The position numbers were made by a program, and so were the translations under genes. A stretch of 64,000 nucleotides of DNA from CAYXDO01 sp964463485 (GTDB lineage: Bacteria; Myxococcota; Kuafuiibacteriia; Kuafuiibacteriales; Kuafuiibacteriaceae), in contig CAYXDO010000032.1 in assembly GCA_964463485.1 (NCBI GenBank), positions 13,060 to 77,059 on the forward strand. The letters are read 5' to 3'. The notes below the pieces were generated by a model, which searched no databases, was not told the DNA's origin, and saw nothing but the letters and a program-made list of their open reading frames with translations. Positions within the stretch are counted from its first letter, which is position 1. The number at the start of each line of letters is the position of its first letter. Positions 24,739 through 34,060 of the stretch are shown one piece after another.

Positions 24739-25803
24739 TCACTTGTCGTTCGGCGACCTGAGCGCGAGCCCAACCGCTACGGCGGCCATGGGCGCCACGT
24801 TTTTCAGGTAATCGGTGTCGAAACCCTTGCTCGGAACATCGATGTTCCGGAAGGGGTCCACGACCTCGACGGGGACGCTCGTCCGACGCTCGATGGTCTT
24901 GACGAGCGCCGGGATCTTGGGAGACCCGCCGCTCAAAAAGATGCGCGCGATGTGAGCGTCCGCGGACGTAGCCGCGTAGAAGTCCAGCGACCGCTGGATC
25001 TCGTTGGCGATGGCCTCGGACTCGCTTTGCAACACGCGTTCGACTTCCTGCGGAACGACCGCGTCGCTGTCCTTGCCACCTCCGCCGCCCAGCTTCAAGG
25101 CCTCGGCTTCGTCATAGCTCACGTTCAGCGCTTTTTGGATCGCGTCGGTGAACTGGCTGCCCCCGATCGCGATGTCGCGCGTGAACGTCGAGATCCCATT
25201 CGCCAACACGTTGATGTTGGTGACCGAGGCCCCGATGTTGATCAACACGACGGTCTCCGATCGCGGGACCTCGTAGTTGATCTCGAACATGTTCTGCACC
25301 GCGAAGGCATCGACATCGACCACGACGGGCGAAAGTCCTGCATCCATGATCACCGAGGTGTAGTCGTTGACCATGTCCTTCTTGGCCGCCACCAACAACA
25401 CGTCCATCTGCCCCGCTTGGGTAGACTCGGTGTTGAGGATCTGAACGTCGATGTTCACGTCGCTGATGTCGAAGGGGATGTACTGTTCAGCCTCCCACTG
25501 GATCGACTCCTCGAGCTCCTCTGGCGTCATCTGCGGAAGATTGATCTTCTTGATGATGACGGAGTGTCCCGACACCGACGTCGCGACCTCTTTGTGCTTG
25601 ATCTTCTGCGCGGCGAACAGCTCCTGAATGCCGTCCACCACCGCCGAGGCGTTCATGAGCGCTCCATCCACGATTGCCTCGGGTGGAAGCTGCACCATGC
25701 CGAAAGCCTGCAGCGAATAACCGCGCTTCGTCTGCTTCAGCGCGCAGACCTTGATCGACGAAGATCCGATGTCGAGTCCGACCGCTAGCTTGCCCTTCGC
25801 CAT
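24739..25803 (-). CDS. pilM: type IV pilus actin-like ATPase PilM
   Basis: A 354-residue cytoplasmic actin/FtsA-fold protein. AVGLDIGSSSIKVCALK is the phosphate-1 loop at the N-terminus, SVSGHSVIIKKI and VVVDVDAFAVQNMFEIN follow, VVLINIGASVTNINV is phosphate-2, and IFLSGGSPKIPALV is the adenosine motif. PilM binds the PilN N-terminus and connects the envelope complex to the motor. A GTG 12 bases upstream is in frame, but AGAGGAG sits at the right distance only for the ATG at 25803. It is the first structural gene of the pilM-Q run, with a small HTH gene ending nine bases upstream. Confidence 0.95.
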   Translation of the reverse strand: MAKGKLAVGLDIGSSSIKVCALKQTKRGYSLQAFGMVQLPPEAIVDGALMNASAVVDGIQELFAAQKIKHKEVATSVSGHSVIIKKINLPQMTPEELEESIQWEAEQYIPFDISDVNIDVQILNTESTQAGQMDVLLVAAKKDMVNDYTSVIMDAGLSPVVVDVDAFAVQNMFEINYEVPRSETVVLINIGASVTNINVLANGISTFTRDIAIGGSQFTDAIQKALNVSYDEAEALKLGGGGGKDSDAVVPQEVERVLQSESEAIANEIQRSLDFYAATSADAHIARIFLSGGSPKIPALVKTIERRTSVPVEVVDPFRNIDVPSKGFDTDYLKNVAPMAAVAVGLALRSPNDK

Positions 25804-25811
25804 CCCTTGCC

Positions 25812-26072
25812 TCACTCCTCTTTGCCCGACGACTCGTGCCTGTCGTCACGCTCGCCGTCGAGCTCCGGGAAGACTTCGTGCTTCTCCTGGAGCTTTTTGC
25901 CAAGAGCCAGAATGATCTTTCTTTTCGTGTCGAGTCTGCAGCCCATCCCCGACTCGATTCGATCGATCGTGAGCGGGGAGACTCCCGCTCGACGCGCGAG
26001 CTCGGCCTTGGACATCATGACTTCTTCCCGCAACACTCGCACGTTGTTGTGCCTTCGGTTGGGCCCGCTCAT
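25812..26072 (-). CDS. small XRE-type helix-turn-helix protein
   Basis: An 86-residue protein with one helix-turn-helix: MMSKAELARRAGVSPLTIDRIESG (about residues 19-42), in which KAELARRAG and SPLTIDRIE form the two helices. The C-terminus is charged and has no other domain. Its stop lies 8 bp from the pilM start, so it leads the pilM-N-O-P-Q transcript. Upstream lies an AT-rich promoter-like region with two inverted repeats, which could be its own operators. Control of the pilus genes by this protein is inferred from position. Confidence 0.85.
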   Translation of the reverse strand: MSGPNRRHNNVRVLREEVMMSKAELARRAGVSPLTIDRIESGMGCRLDTKRKIILALGKKLQEKHEVFPELDGERDDRHESSGKEE

Positions 26073-26195
26073 CGACTTTCCTCGTCACGCGCAAAAGACC
26101 CACCCCAAACGGGGCGACCAAGACCTTCGACTCGGTCGCCTCGATGAACCATGATCCCCGACCCTGAAACTGCGGTCAAGTTTGCGACACCTCGA

Positions 26196-26238
26196 ATTGA
26201 ACCTAAATTAGGGTTCAATGATGTGTCAAATTCTTGAC
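26196..26238 (-). promoter_or_regulatory. candidate promoter and operators for the HTH-pilMNOPQ unit
   Basis: On the minus strand a perfect TTGACA (26224-26229) precedes TAGGTT (26200-26205) by 18 bp, a plausible sigma-70 type pair. Two inverted repeats overlap it. ATTGAACC (26196-26203) pairs with GGTTCAAT (26212-26219), covering the -10 and spacer. GTCAA (26225-26229) pairs with TTGAC (26234-26238), covering the -35. The pocket is far more AT-rich than the surrounding DNA. Occupancy would block the promoter, so both look like operators for a small repressor such as the adjacent XRE protein. The assignment is inference. Confidence 0.55.
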
Positions 26239-26250
26239 CATCCTTTTTCA

Positions 26251-27639
<1,389 letters not shown>

Positions 27640-27646
27640 GTGGTGC

Positions 27647-29035
27647 TCATCCTAGTGCTTCGCTTGGGTGAGATCCAGGTCTAGGCCGGAGCCTCAACTG
27701 GAAGCGCGCGCCGCCGTCCGCGGAGCGAGACAGGAGAAGCTCCGCTCCCATGGCTTCGGCGAGCGCGCGTGAGACCGCGAGGCCGAGGCCGGTGCCTTCA
27801 CCTGGGGCTTTGGTAGTGAAGAACGGGTCGAAGACTTGCTCACGGAGAGCATCCGGGATGCCCGGGCCGTTGTCCGAGACTTCGATGTCGACGAAGTTGT
27901 CGCTCACGCGCCGTAGCAGTTGGACGCGCGGAGCGGGCGTCGCGTTCTTGGTTGCCTGCGCCGCGTTGACCACGAGGTTGACGATGATCTGGCCGACCGC
28001 ACCGGCCCGACCGATAGCATCGTCGCCTTGGCTCTCGGGGCCGAAGTCGCAGTGGAACTCCACGCCCGCGAGGGCTGGGTGCCCACGCAGGAGATGGGAA
28101 GTGTCGGCCAGAATGGCCGGGGTCGAGATCGAACCGAGCTCCCCTGCGTCGTCTTGCCGCGCGTAGGTGAGCAGCTTCTTGATGGTCTCGTGCATGCGCT
28201 TGAGCTCCTTGGTGCAACGCTCGAGCACATCGGCGGTGGACTCCGGGTCGAGCCCGCGACGGAGCAGCGACAGGTAGCCGAGCACGGCGGCGAGCGGGTT
28301 GCCGATCTCGTGCGCCACACCTGCCGCGAGCCTCCCTACGCTCGCAAGCTTCTCCGCGCGCACGAGGCTCTCCTGCATACGCGCGAGCTCCTTGTGCTGG
28401 CGGGCGATGGTATCGCGCTCGAGCTTGAGCTGTCGGAGCGTTCGCTGAAAGGTCTGCGCGACCTCGGCGACCTCGTGGGGTGTCTCGCCCTGATCGAGCG
28501 ACAGAGTAGTCCCAACATCGGCGGCGACCCGCTCGAGCACGGAGAGCGGCGACAACACCAACCGCCCGATCAAAAACGCCATCACGACCGCCGCCAACAC
28601 ACCGGCGGCCACGCCGAAAAACAACAGCGCCCGGATCTCACGACGCGCGGTCGACATGGCCTCCCCTCCTTCGACGAAGACGACGACATAGCCGCCCGCA
28701 GTCGCGCTCCTCGTGAGCGGAACGGTCACGTAACCCACCCGCGGATCGGGTCGGGCGGCGCGCGCCTCGGCTTCTTTTGCGGTCACGCCGAGGGCCGGTT
28801 GATCCGACCACGCGATAGCCACGAAACGCCCGCGAGTCTGGCGCGCCAAGACCTCCGCTTCCGGATCGGAGCTCCGAGCGATGTCGAGCGCCTCACGCTC
28901 GGCCGCCTCGTGCAAGCCGCTTTGAGCCACCCGAACCAGCGCCGAGCTCGCGAGCGTGACCACGCCGAGCACGAGGCCCGACATGACGACGATGCCATAC
29001 AGAAAGACGGGCCGACGGATGCTGCCGCGACGCAT
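27647..29035 (-). CDS. pilS: membrane sensor histidine kinase, PilS-like
   Basis: A 462-residue two-pass sensor. Helix 1 (about 11-35) and helix 2 (about 135-160) bracket a short periplasmic domain of about 100 residues. A HAMP-like linker and a coiled coil lead to the dimerisation domain with VAHEIGNPLAAVLGY, where His is the phospho-acceptor (about residue 245). The ATP-binding domain has N-box VNAAQATKN, DNGPGIP and GEGTGLGLAVSRAL. P. aeruginosa PilS has six helices, while this one has two, so the name rests on location beside pilR, pilD and pilA. It probably controls phosphorylation of the adjacent response regulator. Confidence 0.82.
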   Translation of the reverse strand: MRRGSIRRPVFLYGIVVMSGLVLGVVTLASSALVRVAQSGLHEAAEREALDIARSSDPEAEVLARQTRGRFVAIAWSDQPALGVTAKEAEARAARPDPRVGYVTVPLTRSATAGGYVVVFVEGGEAMSTARREIRALLFFGVAAGVLAAVVMAFLIGRLVLSPLSVLERVAADVGTTLSLDQGETPHEVAEVAQTFQRTLRQLKLERDTIARQHKELARMQESLVRAEKLASVGRLAAGVAHEIGNPLAAVLGYLSLLRRGLDPESTADVLERCTKELKRMHETIKKLLTYARQDDAGELGSISTPAILADTSHLLRGHPALAGVEFHCDFGPESQGDDAIGRAGAVGQIIVNLVVNAAQATKNATPAPRVQLLRRVSDNFVDIEVSDNGPGIPDALREQVFDPFFTTKAPGEGTGLGLAVSRALAEAMGAELLLSRSADGGARFQLRLRPRPGSHPSEALG

Positions 29036-29042
29036 GCCTCAC

Positions 29043-29915
29043 TCAAACGATCCGCGACGGGAGCCCGTCGAACCAGCGGAGAAAGGCAGGCCCGAAGAAA
29101 AGGTGAAAGAGCGCGCCCAGCGTCAGGAACGGACCAAACGGAATCGCTCGGTCCGGCGGCGCCCAATCATCAGGATCGTCGGGGTCGTTGGGATCGGTGG
29201 GATCAGACGGCGGATCCTTCGTCGCGCCGGTCGACGGGCCGGCGGCCATCGCGAGCAGCCCGATCGTGGAACCGGCGACCGAGGAGACCAATAGGACGGG
29301 CAGCAACCCCTTGAGCCCCACGAACGCCCCGATCATCGCGATCAGCTTCACGTCACCGAGGCCCATGCCTTCGACGCCGCGAAGTCGCAGAAACGTCCAC
29401 CGCAGAAGGGCGAGCGCGCCCGCGCCCACGCCTGCCGCGATCACGCCGTCCCACCATGGCGCGCCGAACGCGACCGGCCGCAGGAGGCCCCCGACGACGA
29501 TGCCGGGAAGCGAGATCTCGTCAGGAATCTCCCAGACGTCGAGGTCGATGAACGTGATCGCGACGAGCGCCGAGGAGAGGACGATGGCCGCTACGCTGGC
29601 CCAAGACCAACCAAACGTCCGCACGCTCGCGAGCCACAGGAGCCCGGTGACGAGCTCGATCAACGGGTAGCGGATCGAGATCGGCGCGGCACAGAAGTGG
29701 CAGCGGCCTCGGAGCACGATCCAGCTCAAGATGGGCACGTTGAGCCACGCGGGGATGGGACGACTACAAGCCGGACAATGCGATCCCGGCGAGACGATGC
29801 TCAAATCGTTGGGAAGCCGGTAGACCACGACGTTGAGGAACGAGCCGATGCAAGCGCCGAAAACGAAGGCAGCGACGTAGAGAAGCGTCGGGGAGATCGG
29901 AAGGCCCAACGGCAC
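29043..29915 (-). CDS. pilD: prepilin peptidase / N-methyltransferase PilD
   Basis: A 290-residue membrane protease that cleaves prepilin after Gly and methylates the new Phe. The GTG at 29915 is chosen because the conserved N-terminal helix (LLYVAAFVFGACIGSFLNVVVYRLP) starts shortly after it. Longer in-frame starts, such as the ATG at 30017, add unrelated sequence. The cytoplasmic loop has two Cys pairs, CPAC and CHFC, as in zinc-binding PilD proteins. Both catalytic aspartates are present: D in TFIDLDVWEIPD and D in GMGLGDVKL. An unusual Asp/Pro-rich insert (about residues 225-250, a DPTDPNDPDDPDD run) lies between late helices. pilS follows 7 bp downstream. Confidence 0.94.
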   Translation of the reverse strand: MPLGLPISPTLLYVAAFVFGACIGSFLNVVVYRLPNDLSIVSPGSHCPACSRPIPAWLNVPILSWIVLRGRCHFCAAPISIRYPLIELVTGLLWLASVRTFGWSWASVAAIVLSSALVAITFIDLDVWEIPDEISLPGIVVGGLLRPVAFGAPWWDGVIAAGVGAGALALLRWTFLRLRGVEGMGLGDVKLIAMIGAFVGLKGLLPVLLVSSVAGSTIGLLAMAAGPSTGATKDPPSDPTDPNDPDDPDDWAPPDRAIPFGPFLTLGALFHLFFGPAFLRWFDGLPSRIV

Positions 29916-29959
29916 TGACTGTAGCAGCGACCGTGGGTGTCCTGATCGACAGAATGCGG

Positions 29960-29982
29960 CACCGATCACGCCCCGATCGGTG
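29960..29982. promoter_or_regulatory. inverted repeat upstream of pilA, candidate activator site
   Basis: CACCGATC (29960-29967) and GATCGGTG (29975-29982) form a perfect 8-bp inverted repeat with a 7-bp spacer. The centre is about 80 bp upstream of the predicted pilA transcription start. That is a usual distance for a dimeric enhancer-binding protein of the NtrC/PilR class. It also lies in the pilD-pilA divergent region. Binding by the PilR-like protein is inference. Confidence 0.45.
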
Positions 29983-30024
29983 ACAAGAATCGTCAGTCCT
30001 CTCAGGAAGTGACCCATCCGGGCA

Positions 30025-30040
30025 TGGCACAACGACTGCA
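30025..30040 (+). promoter_or_regulatory. sigma-54 promoter of pilA
   Basis: TGGCAC (30025-30030), five bases, then CTGCA (30036-30040) place GG and GC exactly 12 bp apart, as in the -24/-12 consensus TGGCAC-N5-TTGCA. It differs from consensus at one base (C for T). The predicted start is near 30051, giving a 5' leader of about 76 bases. PilR/PilS genes lie just across the divergent region. Confidence 0.8.
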
Positions 30041-30126
30041 CGGAACTTGTGCGAGAGATTCGAAGCGGCTAGAAGGTTCGAGTCCTCGTGACAGGCCTCC
30101 AAAGCAGAGCAACGGAAAGGAATTCA

Positions 30127-30711
30127 ATGAAGAAGCTACTCAAGAGCAAGGGCTTTACCCTGATCGAGCTGATGATCGTCGTGGCGATCATCGGTATTCT
30201 CGCGGCGATCGCGATCCCGAACTTCATCCGCTACCAGCTGAAGTCGAAGACGACCGAGTGCAAGACGGTTCTCGGCGGCGTCAAGACGTCGCAGGAGTCG
30301 TTCCGCGCGGAAATCGACAACTACGCGAACATCACGGACACGCAGCCCGGCGTGCTCCCGAACACCGTGAAGACCGACTGGAACCAGACCGGCTTCGTGT
30401 GCAACACCGCGTGCGACCGCACCGCGACGAGCAACAACTGCACGCGTTTCGACTGCATCGGGTACTCCCCCACCGGTCAGGTGTACTACCAGTACCGCTC
30501 GCCGCACCGCGCCGCGGCCGGCACCACCACTGCGGAGTTCGCGGCCGGCTGCCAGGCTGACCTCGACGGCGATGGCAACGAGGGCAGCTTCAGTTACCAG
30601 TCGTCCAACGAGACGGCGAGCACCGTCGGCGTCCTCGCAGACGGCCTTTCGGGCTGCGCAGCGGGCATCGAAGCCGGCTTCGTGACGGACTGCAACCCCG
30701 GCCAGTACTGA
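30127..30711 (+). CDS. pilA: major type IV pilin PilA
   Basis: A 194-residue prepilin. The ATG has AAAGG six bases upstream. The leader MKKLLKSKG is followed by FTLIELMIVVAIIGILAAIA, the methylated Phe and Glu-5 N-terminal helix of type IVa pilins. PilD is predicted to cleave after Gly-9. The globular head holds many Cys, including VCNTACD, NNCTRFDC and a C-terminal pair bracketing the last loop (GCAAG and DCNPG). A DLDGDGNEG loop (about residues 146-154) resembles a DxDxDG calcium site. The gene has its own sigma-54 promoter and is followed by a strong terminator, which fits high expression of the pilin alone. Confidence 0.97.
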   Translation: MKKLLKSKGFTLIELMIVVAIIGILAAIAIPNFIRYQLKSKTTECKTVLGGVKTSQESFRAEIDNYANITDTQPGVLPNTVKTDWNQTGFVCNTACDRTATSNNCTRFDCIGYSPTGQVYYQYRSPHRAAAGTTTAEFAAGCQADLDGDGNEGSFSYQSSNETASTVGVLADGLSGCAAGIEAGFVTDCNPGQY

Positions 30712-30740
30712 GATTTCGTTCGAGCCCTTGAGCTCTCGAG

Positions 30741-30779
30741 GAGGGGATGCGCGGTTTCGTGCATCCCCTCTTTGTTTTT
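30741..30779 (+). terminator. rho-independent terminator of pilA
   Basis: A perfect 10-bp stem, GAGGGGATGC (30741-30750) with GCATCCCCTC (30761-30770), a 10-base loop and then TTTGTTTTT. It sits 30 bp after the pilA stop and about 50 bp before the next start, so it would keep most pilA transcription from reaching pilG-H-I. Confidence 0.93.
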
Positions 30780-30825
30780 CCGCCTCGATTCGGAAACCGA
30801 TCCCGGGCATGTTCCGCGTGAGCCG

Positions 30826-31818
30826 ATGCGTCGCGAATCTCTCGAGCCCGTCCGGTTGGCCGTCGCCTGCGCCGTTGCGTTCCTAGCCGCTCAAAGCTTC
30901 CGCGCGATTGCCATTGATCCTGCCGCTGACCTGCGCACGAAGACGAGAATGGGCGAGGACTTCGTCCGCTCGCCGGGGCGAGAGGTCCTCCAAGTCGCAA
31001 CGCTCCAGCATCCCCTCGCCGTCGCCGAGCTCGTGTGGCTCGAGATCGTCCAGGTTCTCGGACGACCGAGCGCAGAAATCCAAAGAGAAGGGGAGGCAGC
31101 TCACTGGGATCGTGTGGAGCGGTGGGCATGGATCGCGGTGGATCTCGATCCGGCGTACTTCGGCGTCTATCACTCTGTGGCCGTTCAGCTCACCACTTTT
31201 GGCAAGCGGCCCAAGCGGTCGGATCTGATCCTGGCGCGCGCAAGAGAGATGCTGCCCGAGCGCTGGGAGATCCCGTTCCTGCAAGGCTACAACGCGTACT
31301 TTTGGTACGGAGACTTCGTCGAGGGCTCCCGCTTCATCCGTGAAGCTTCCGTGCTGCCTCACGCTCCGGCCTATCTCCCGGCGCTGAGCGAGAGCATGCG
31401 CTTTCAGAGCGGCGATCACGCAGGTGCGATCAAGTCCCTGAAGGAGCTGATCTCCAAGCTGGAGGACGGCAGCCCGGTCAAGAACAACGCCCGTCAGCGC
31501 CTCAAGGCCCTCGAATCCGAGCTCCGGCTGGTACGCTTCGACGCTGCGTGCGAACGCATGGTCAAAGAGCTCGGTCGGTTCCCCATGGACGGCCAAGACT
31601 TGGTGGACGCTGGTTTGATCGGCGAATCGGCGGTCGACGCCTACGGAGCGCGCATCGAGTATCCCAAGGTGAACGAGTGCGTGTCCCGCACCCAGTACAT
31701 GGGGACGGGACAGCGGGAGTTCGAAAGGGTGAAGATCGCCGGGTCCAACCAGCGCCTCCTGACGGACACGGCAACGGACACGGCAACGGACACGGCGACG
31801 GCGAGCGCGGCCCCATGA
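30826..31818 (+). CDS. pilG: PilG-like membrane-anchored TPR-type protein of the pilGHI system
   Basis: A 330-residue protein. The ATG at 30826 is chosen because it follows the pilA terminator and precedes a signal-anchor helix (about 9-30, VRLAVACAVAFLAAQSFRAIA). The rest looks helical and TPR-like, with segments around WIAVDLDPAYFGVY and FLQGYNAYFWYGDF. In M. xanthus, pilA is followed by pilG (a membrane or periplasmic protein), pilH (ABC ATPase) and pilI (permease), all needed for piliation. The same order is kept here, which is the main basis for the name. This PilG is unrelated to the CheY-like PilG of Pseudomonas. The C-terminus ends in a TDTA repeat. The stop overlaps pilH as ATGA. Confidence 0.7.
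   Translation: MRRESLEPVRLAVACAVAFLAAQSFRAIAIDPAADLRTKTRMGEDFVRSPGREVLQVATLQHPLAVAELVWLEIVQVLGRPSAEIQREGEAAHWDRVERWAWIAVDLDPAYFGVYHSVAVQLTTFGKRPKRSDLILARAREMLPERWEIPFLQGYNAYFWYGDFVEGSRFIREASVLPHAPAYLPALSESMRFQSGDHAGAIKSLKELISKLEDGSPVKNNARQRLKALESELRLVRFDAACERMVKELGRFPMDGQDLVDAGLIGESAVDAYGARIEYPKVNECVSRTQYMGTGQREFERVKIAGSNQRLLTDTATDTATDTATASAAP
31762..31803 (+). repeat. 12-bp tandem repeat encoding a TDTA tail
   Basis: ACGGACACGGCA-type units occur three times and then degrade at the very end of the pilG-like gene. They encode Thr-Asp-Thr-Ala repeats that form the last 18 residues of the protein. Unit number can be expected to vary between strains. Confidence 0.8.
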
Positions 31819-32759
31819 GCGAGACGAACGTCATCGAGGTCAAAGGCTTCGAGAAGACCTTCTACGTCGGCCTTCGACGCAAGAAGTTCGAGGCCACCCG
31901 AGGCATCACGTTCGACGTTCATCAGGGCGAGGTGTTCGGTTTCCTCGGTCCGAACGGCGCGGGCAAGACGACGACCATCAAGGCCCTCTTGGGGCTGATT
32001 CGACCGGACCACGGCGAGCTCTCGGTCTTGGGCGTGCCCACCACTTCGCTCGAGTGGCGGGCCAAGGTCGGCTACCTGCCCGAGCACCCCAACTTCTACG
32101 AGTACCTCTCCGGTCTCGAGCTCGTGTCGTGGTTCGCGCGCCTATCGGGCCACTCCGCCCACGAAGCAGATCAAGAAGCGAAGAGACAGCTCGAACATGT
32201 GGGGCTCGCCTACGCGATGAACCGAAGGCTCCGCAGCTATTCCAAAGGTATGCTGCAGCGCGCGGGCCTCGCGCAGGCGATGGTCGGAGCGCCGTCGCTG
32301 TTGATCTTGGACGAGCCGATGACGGGCCTGGATCCCATCGGCCGCAAGGACGTGCGCGAGTTGATCCTCGAGCTGCGCTCGGAAGGCCGCACGGTCTTCT
32401 ACTCGACCCACATTCTCCCGGACGTCGAGCTCACCTGTGATCGCGTCGCGATGGTCTCCAAGGGAGTGGTCGTGCGATGCGGCCGCCTCGAAGACATCGT
32501 GCGAGAGACGTCGCGCGGGTTCGAGGTGGTGCTCGAGAACGTCGGCGAGGTCTTGTTCACGGAGATCGCGACGCAACACCCGAAGACGAAGCGAGCCGGG
32601 CTCTCGGTGGAGATTCAGCTAGAGACCGAAGGTGCCGCGCGGGCGCTCGTGTCCTTGGCGACCAGCAAAGGCGCGGCGCTGTCGCGCTTCGTGGCGCACA
32701 AGGACGACCTCGAGTCGATCTTCGTGCGCTCCCTCGCCGCGTCGGGAGACCAACGATGA
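31815..32759 (+). CDS. pilH: ABC transporter ATP-binding protein, PilH-like
   Basis: A 314-residue ABC ATPase. Walker A is GPNGAGKTTTIKALLG, followed by the Q-loop region, signature YSKGMLQRAGLAQAM, Walker B LLILDEPMTGLD and the switch His in STHIL. A domain of about 90 residues follows the ATPase core, as in ABC-2 type exporters. ATGA overlaps on both sides couple it to the PilG-like and permease genes. In M. xanthus the PilGHI transporter is required for pilus formation, with an unknown substrate. The assignment depends on that gene order. Confidence 0.85.
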   Translation: MSETNVIEVKGFEKTFYVGLRRKKFEATRGITFDVHQGEVFGFLGPNGAGKTTTIKALLGLIRPDHGELSVLGVPTTSLEWRAKVGYLPEHPNFYEYLSGLELVSWFARLSGHSAHEADQEAKRQLEHVGLAYAMNRRLRSYSKGMLQRAGLAQAMVGAPSLLILDEPMTGLDPIGRKDVRELILELRSEGRTVFYSTHILPDVELTCDRVAMVSKGVVVRCGRLEDIVRETSRGFEVVLENVGEVLFTEIATQHPKTKRAGLSVEIQLETEGAARALVSLATSKGAALSRFVAHKDDLESIFVRSLAASGDQR

Positions 32760-33520
32760 GCCCGATCTTGGCCGTCGCTTCGAACACGTTCCGGCAGACC
32801 GTGCGAGATCGGATCTTCTTCAACGTGCTCTTCTTTGGCCTGGGGATGACGTTCCTGGCGATCATCGTGGCGCAGCTCTCCTTTGGGTACCCCGACAGAA
32901 TCGTTCGAAGCATCGGCTTGAGCGGGGTGTCGCTCGCGCTCGATTTGATCGCGCTGTTGCTCGGCGTGGGCCTGATTCATCAGGAGATCGATCGAAAGAC
33001 GCTGTTCGTCGTGCTGACGCGCCCCATTCGTCGCTGGCAGTACGTGTTCGGACGCTACCTCGGGCTGGTCGGCACGCTCTCGTTGGCGCTCATAGGATTC
33101 AGCGTGGTGTTTGCGCTGGCGCTGAAGTGGAGCGGAGGCACGGCGAGCGCGAGTGACGTCGCGGCGCTCGCGATGGCGCTCCCGGAAGCCTCGGTGATCG
33201 CCGGGATCGGTGTGGTGATCTCGTGTTTTTCGACGCCGGGCGTAGGCACCGGGATGGGGCTCGGGATTTGGCTGGCGGCGGCGACGACGGACGATCTGGT
33301 TCGGCTCACGACACGATCGAACGAGCTGACGCGGCTGGTCGCGAAGGGCGTGTATTACGTGCTGCCTAGCCTCGAGCGCTTCGACTTCCGGGAGTCCGCG
33401 GTGTACGGGCAGGCGATCGCGATGCCCGACCTTCTCCTCACGGCGTCCTACGGCGCCATGTATTCGCTGGCGCTCGCGTTGCTTGCGAGCCTCGTGCTCT
33501 CGAGAAGGCAGATGGTGTGA
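32756..33520 (+). CDS. pilI: ABC-2 type permease, PilI-like
   Basis: A 254-residue membrane protein with six predicted helices. The N-terminus ILAVASNTFRQTVRDRIFFNVLFF and the LLGVGLIHQEIDRKTLFVVLTRPIRRWQYVFGRY segment are typical of ABC-2 permeases, in which the latter contains the coupling region. It overlaps the ATPase gene by four bases and the following gene by GTGA. It should form the membrane part of the PilGHI exporter. Confidence 0.83.
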   Translation: MSPILAVASNTFRQTVRDRIFFNVLFFGLGMTFLAIIVAQLSFGYPDRIVRSIGLSGVSLALDLIALLLGVGLIHQEIDRKTLFVVLTRPIRRWQYVFGRYLGLVGTLSLALIGFSVVFALALKWSGGTASASDVAALAMALPEASVIAGIGVVISCFSTPGVGTGMGLGIWLAAATTDDLVRLTTRSNELTRLVAKGVYYVLPSLERFDFRESAVYGQAIAMPDLLLTASYGAMYSLALALLASLVLSRRQMV

Positions 33521-34035
33521 GGGGGCTCGTCGCGACGTTCCTCGCGCTGGTGCCCGCGCTCATCCCCGCGGTGGGGCGCGCGGAGCCTTCTCCGAGTAGC
33601 TTTCCCGAGGGCGAGAGCCGCCCGGTGTTGGGCATCGTGATCGGGGCACCGACGGGCCTATCGCTCGGCTGGGCGCTCTCGACGCGCTTTTTGGTGCAGC
33701 TTCACGGCGGCGTCACCGCCGGCGACCTCTCGCCCGTGGCGATCTTGGACGTCTGCTATCGGCTGCCCGAGGTGTTGGGCGGAGAGGCGGTGCCCTTCGT
33801 CGTGTACACGGGCCTTGGGCTGCAGGCCAACGGCAAGCCGCTCGGACCGGGCCCATCCCGGCCATACGATCCCATCGCCGTGCGAGTGCCTTTCGGCCTC
33901 GAAGTATTGGGCAGCTCGCTGCCGCTCTTGGGGCAGAGCGGCCGCACGCGCTTGTTCGCGGAGGTCGCACCGGGGATCGGGCTCGTCGAGGAGCACAGGG
34001 CCGTGCTGTCCGCCGCCATCGGATTGCGGCTGTAA
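33517..34035 (+). CDS. small outer-membrane-type beta protein
   Basis: A 172-residue protein starting with GTG, overlapping pilI by GTGA. A signal peptide (about 1-22, LVATFLALVPALIPAVGRAE) precedes alternating hydrophobic strands such as VLGIVIGAPTGLSLGWAL and FVVYTGLGLQA. The ends FAEVAPGIGLV and LSAAIGLRL fit a small beta-barrel. I do not recognise a family. It closes the pilG-H-I unit, with a convergent neighbour 25 bp away, so a link to pilus assembly is possible but unproven. Confidence 0.65.
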   Translation: MRGLVATFLALVPALIPAVGRAEPSPSSFPEGESRPVLGIVIGAPTGLSLGWALSTRFLVQLHGGVTAGDLSPVAILDVCYRLPEVLGGEAVPFVVYTGLGLQANGKPLGPGPSRPYDPIAVRVPFGLEVLGSSLPLLGQSGRTRLFAEVAPGIGLVEEHRAVLSAAIGLRL

Positions 34036-34060
34036 GACTCACGGCCGATCATCGATCCGG

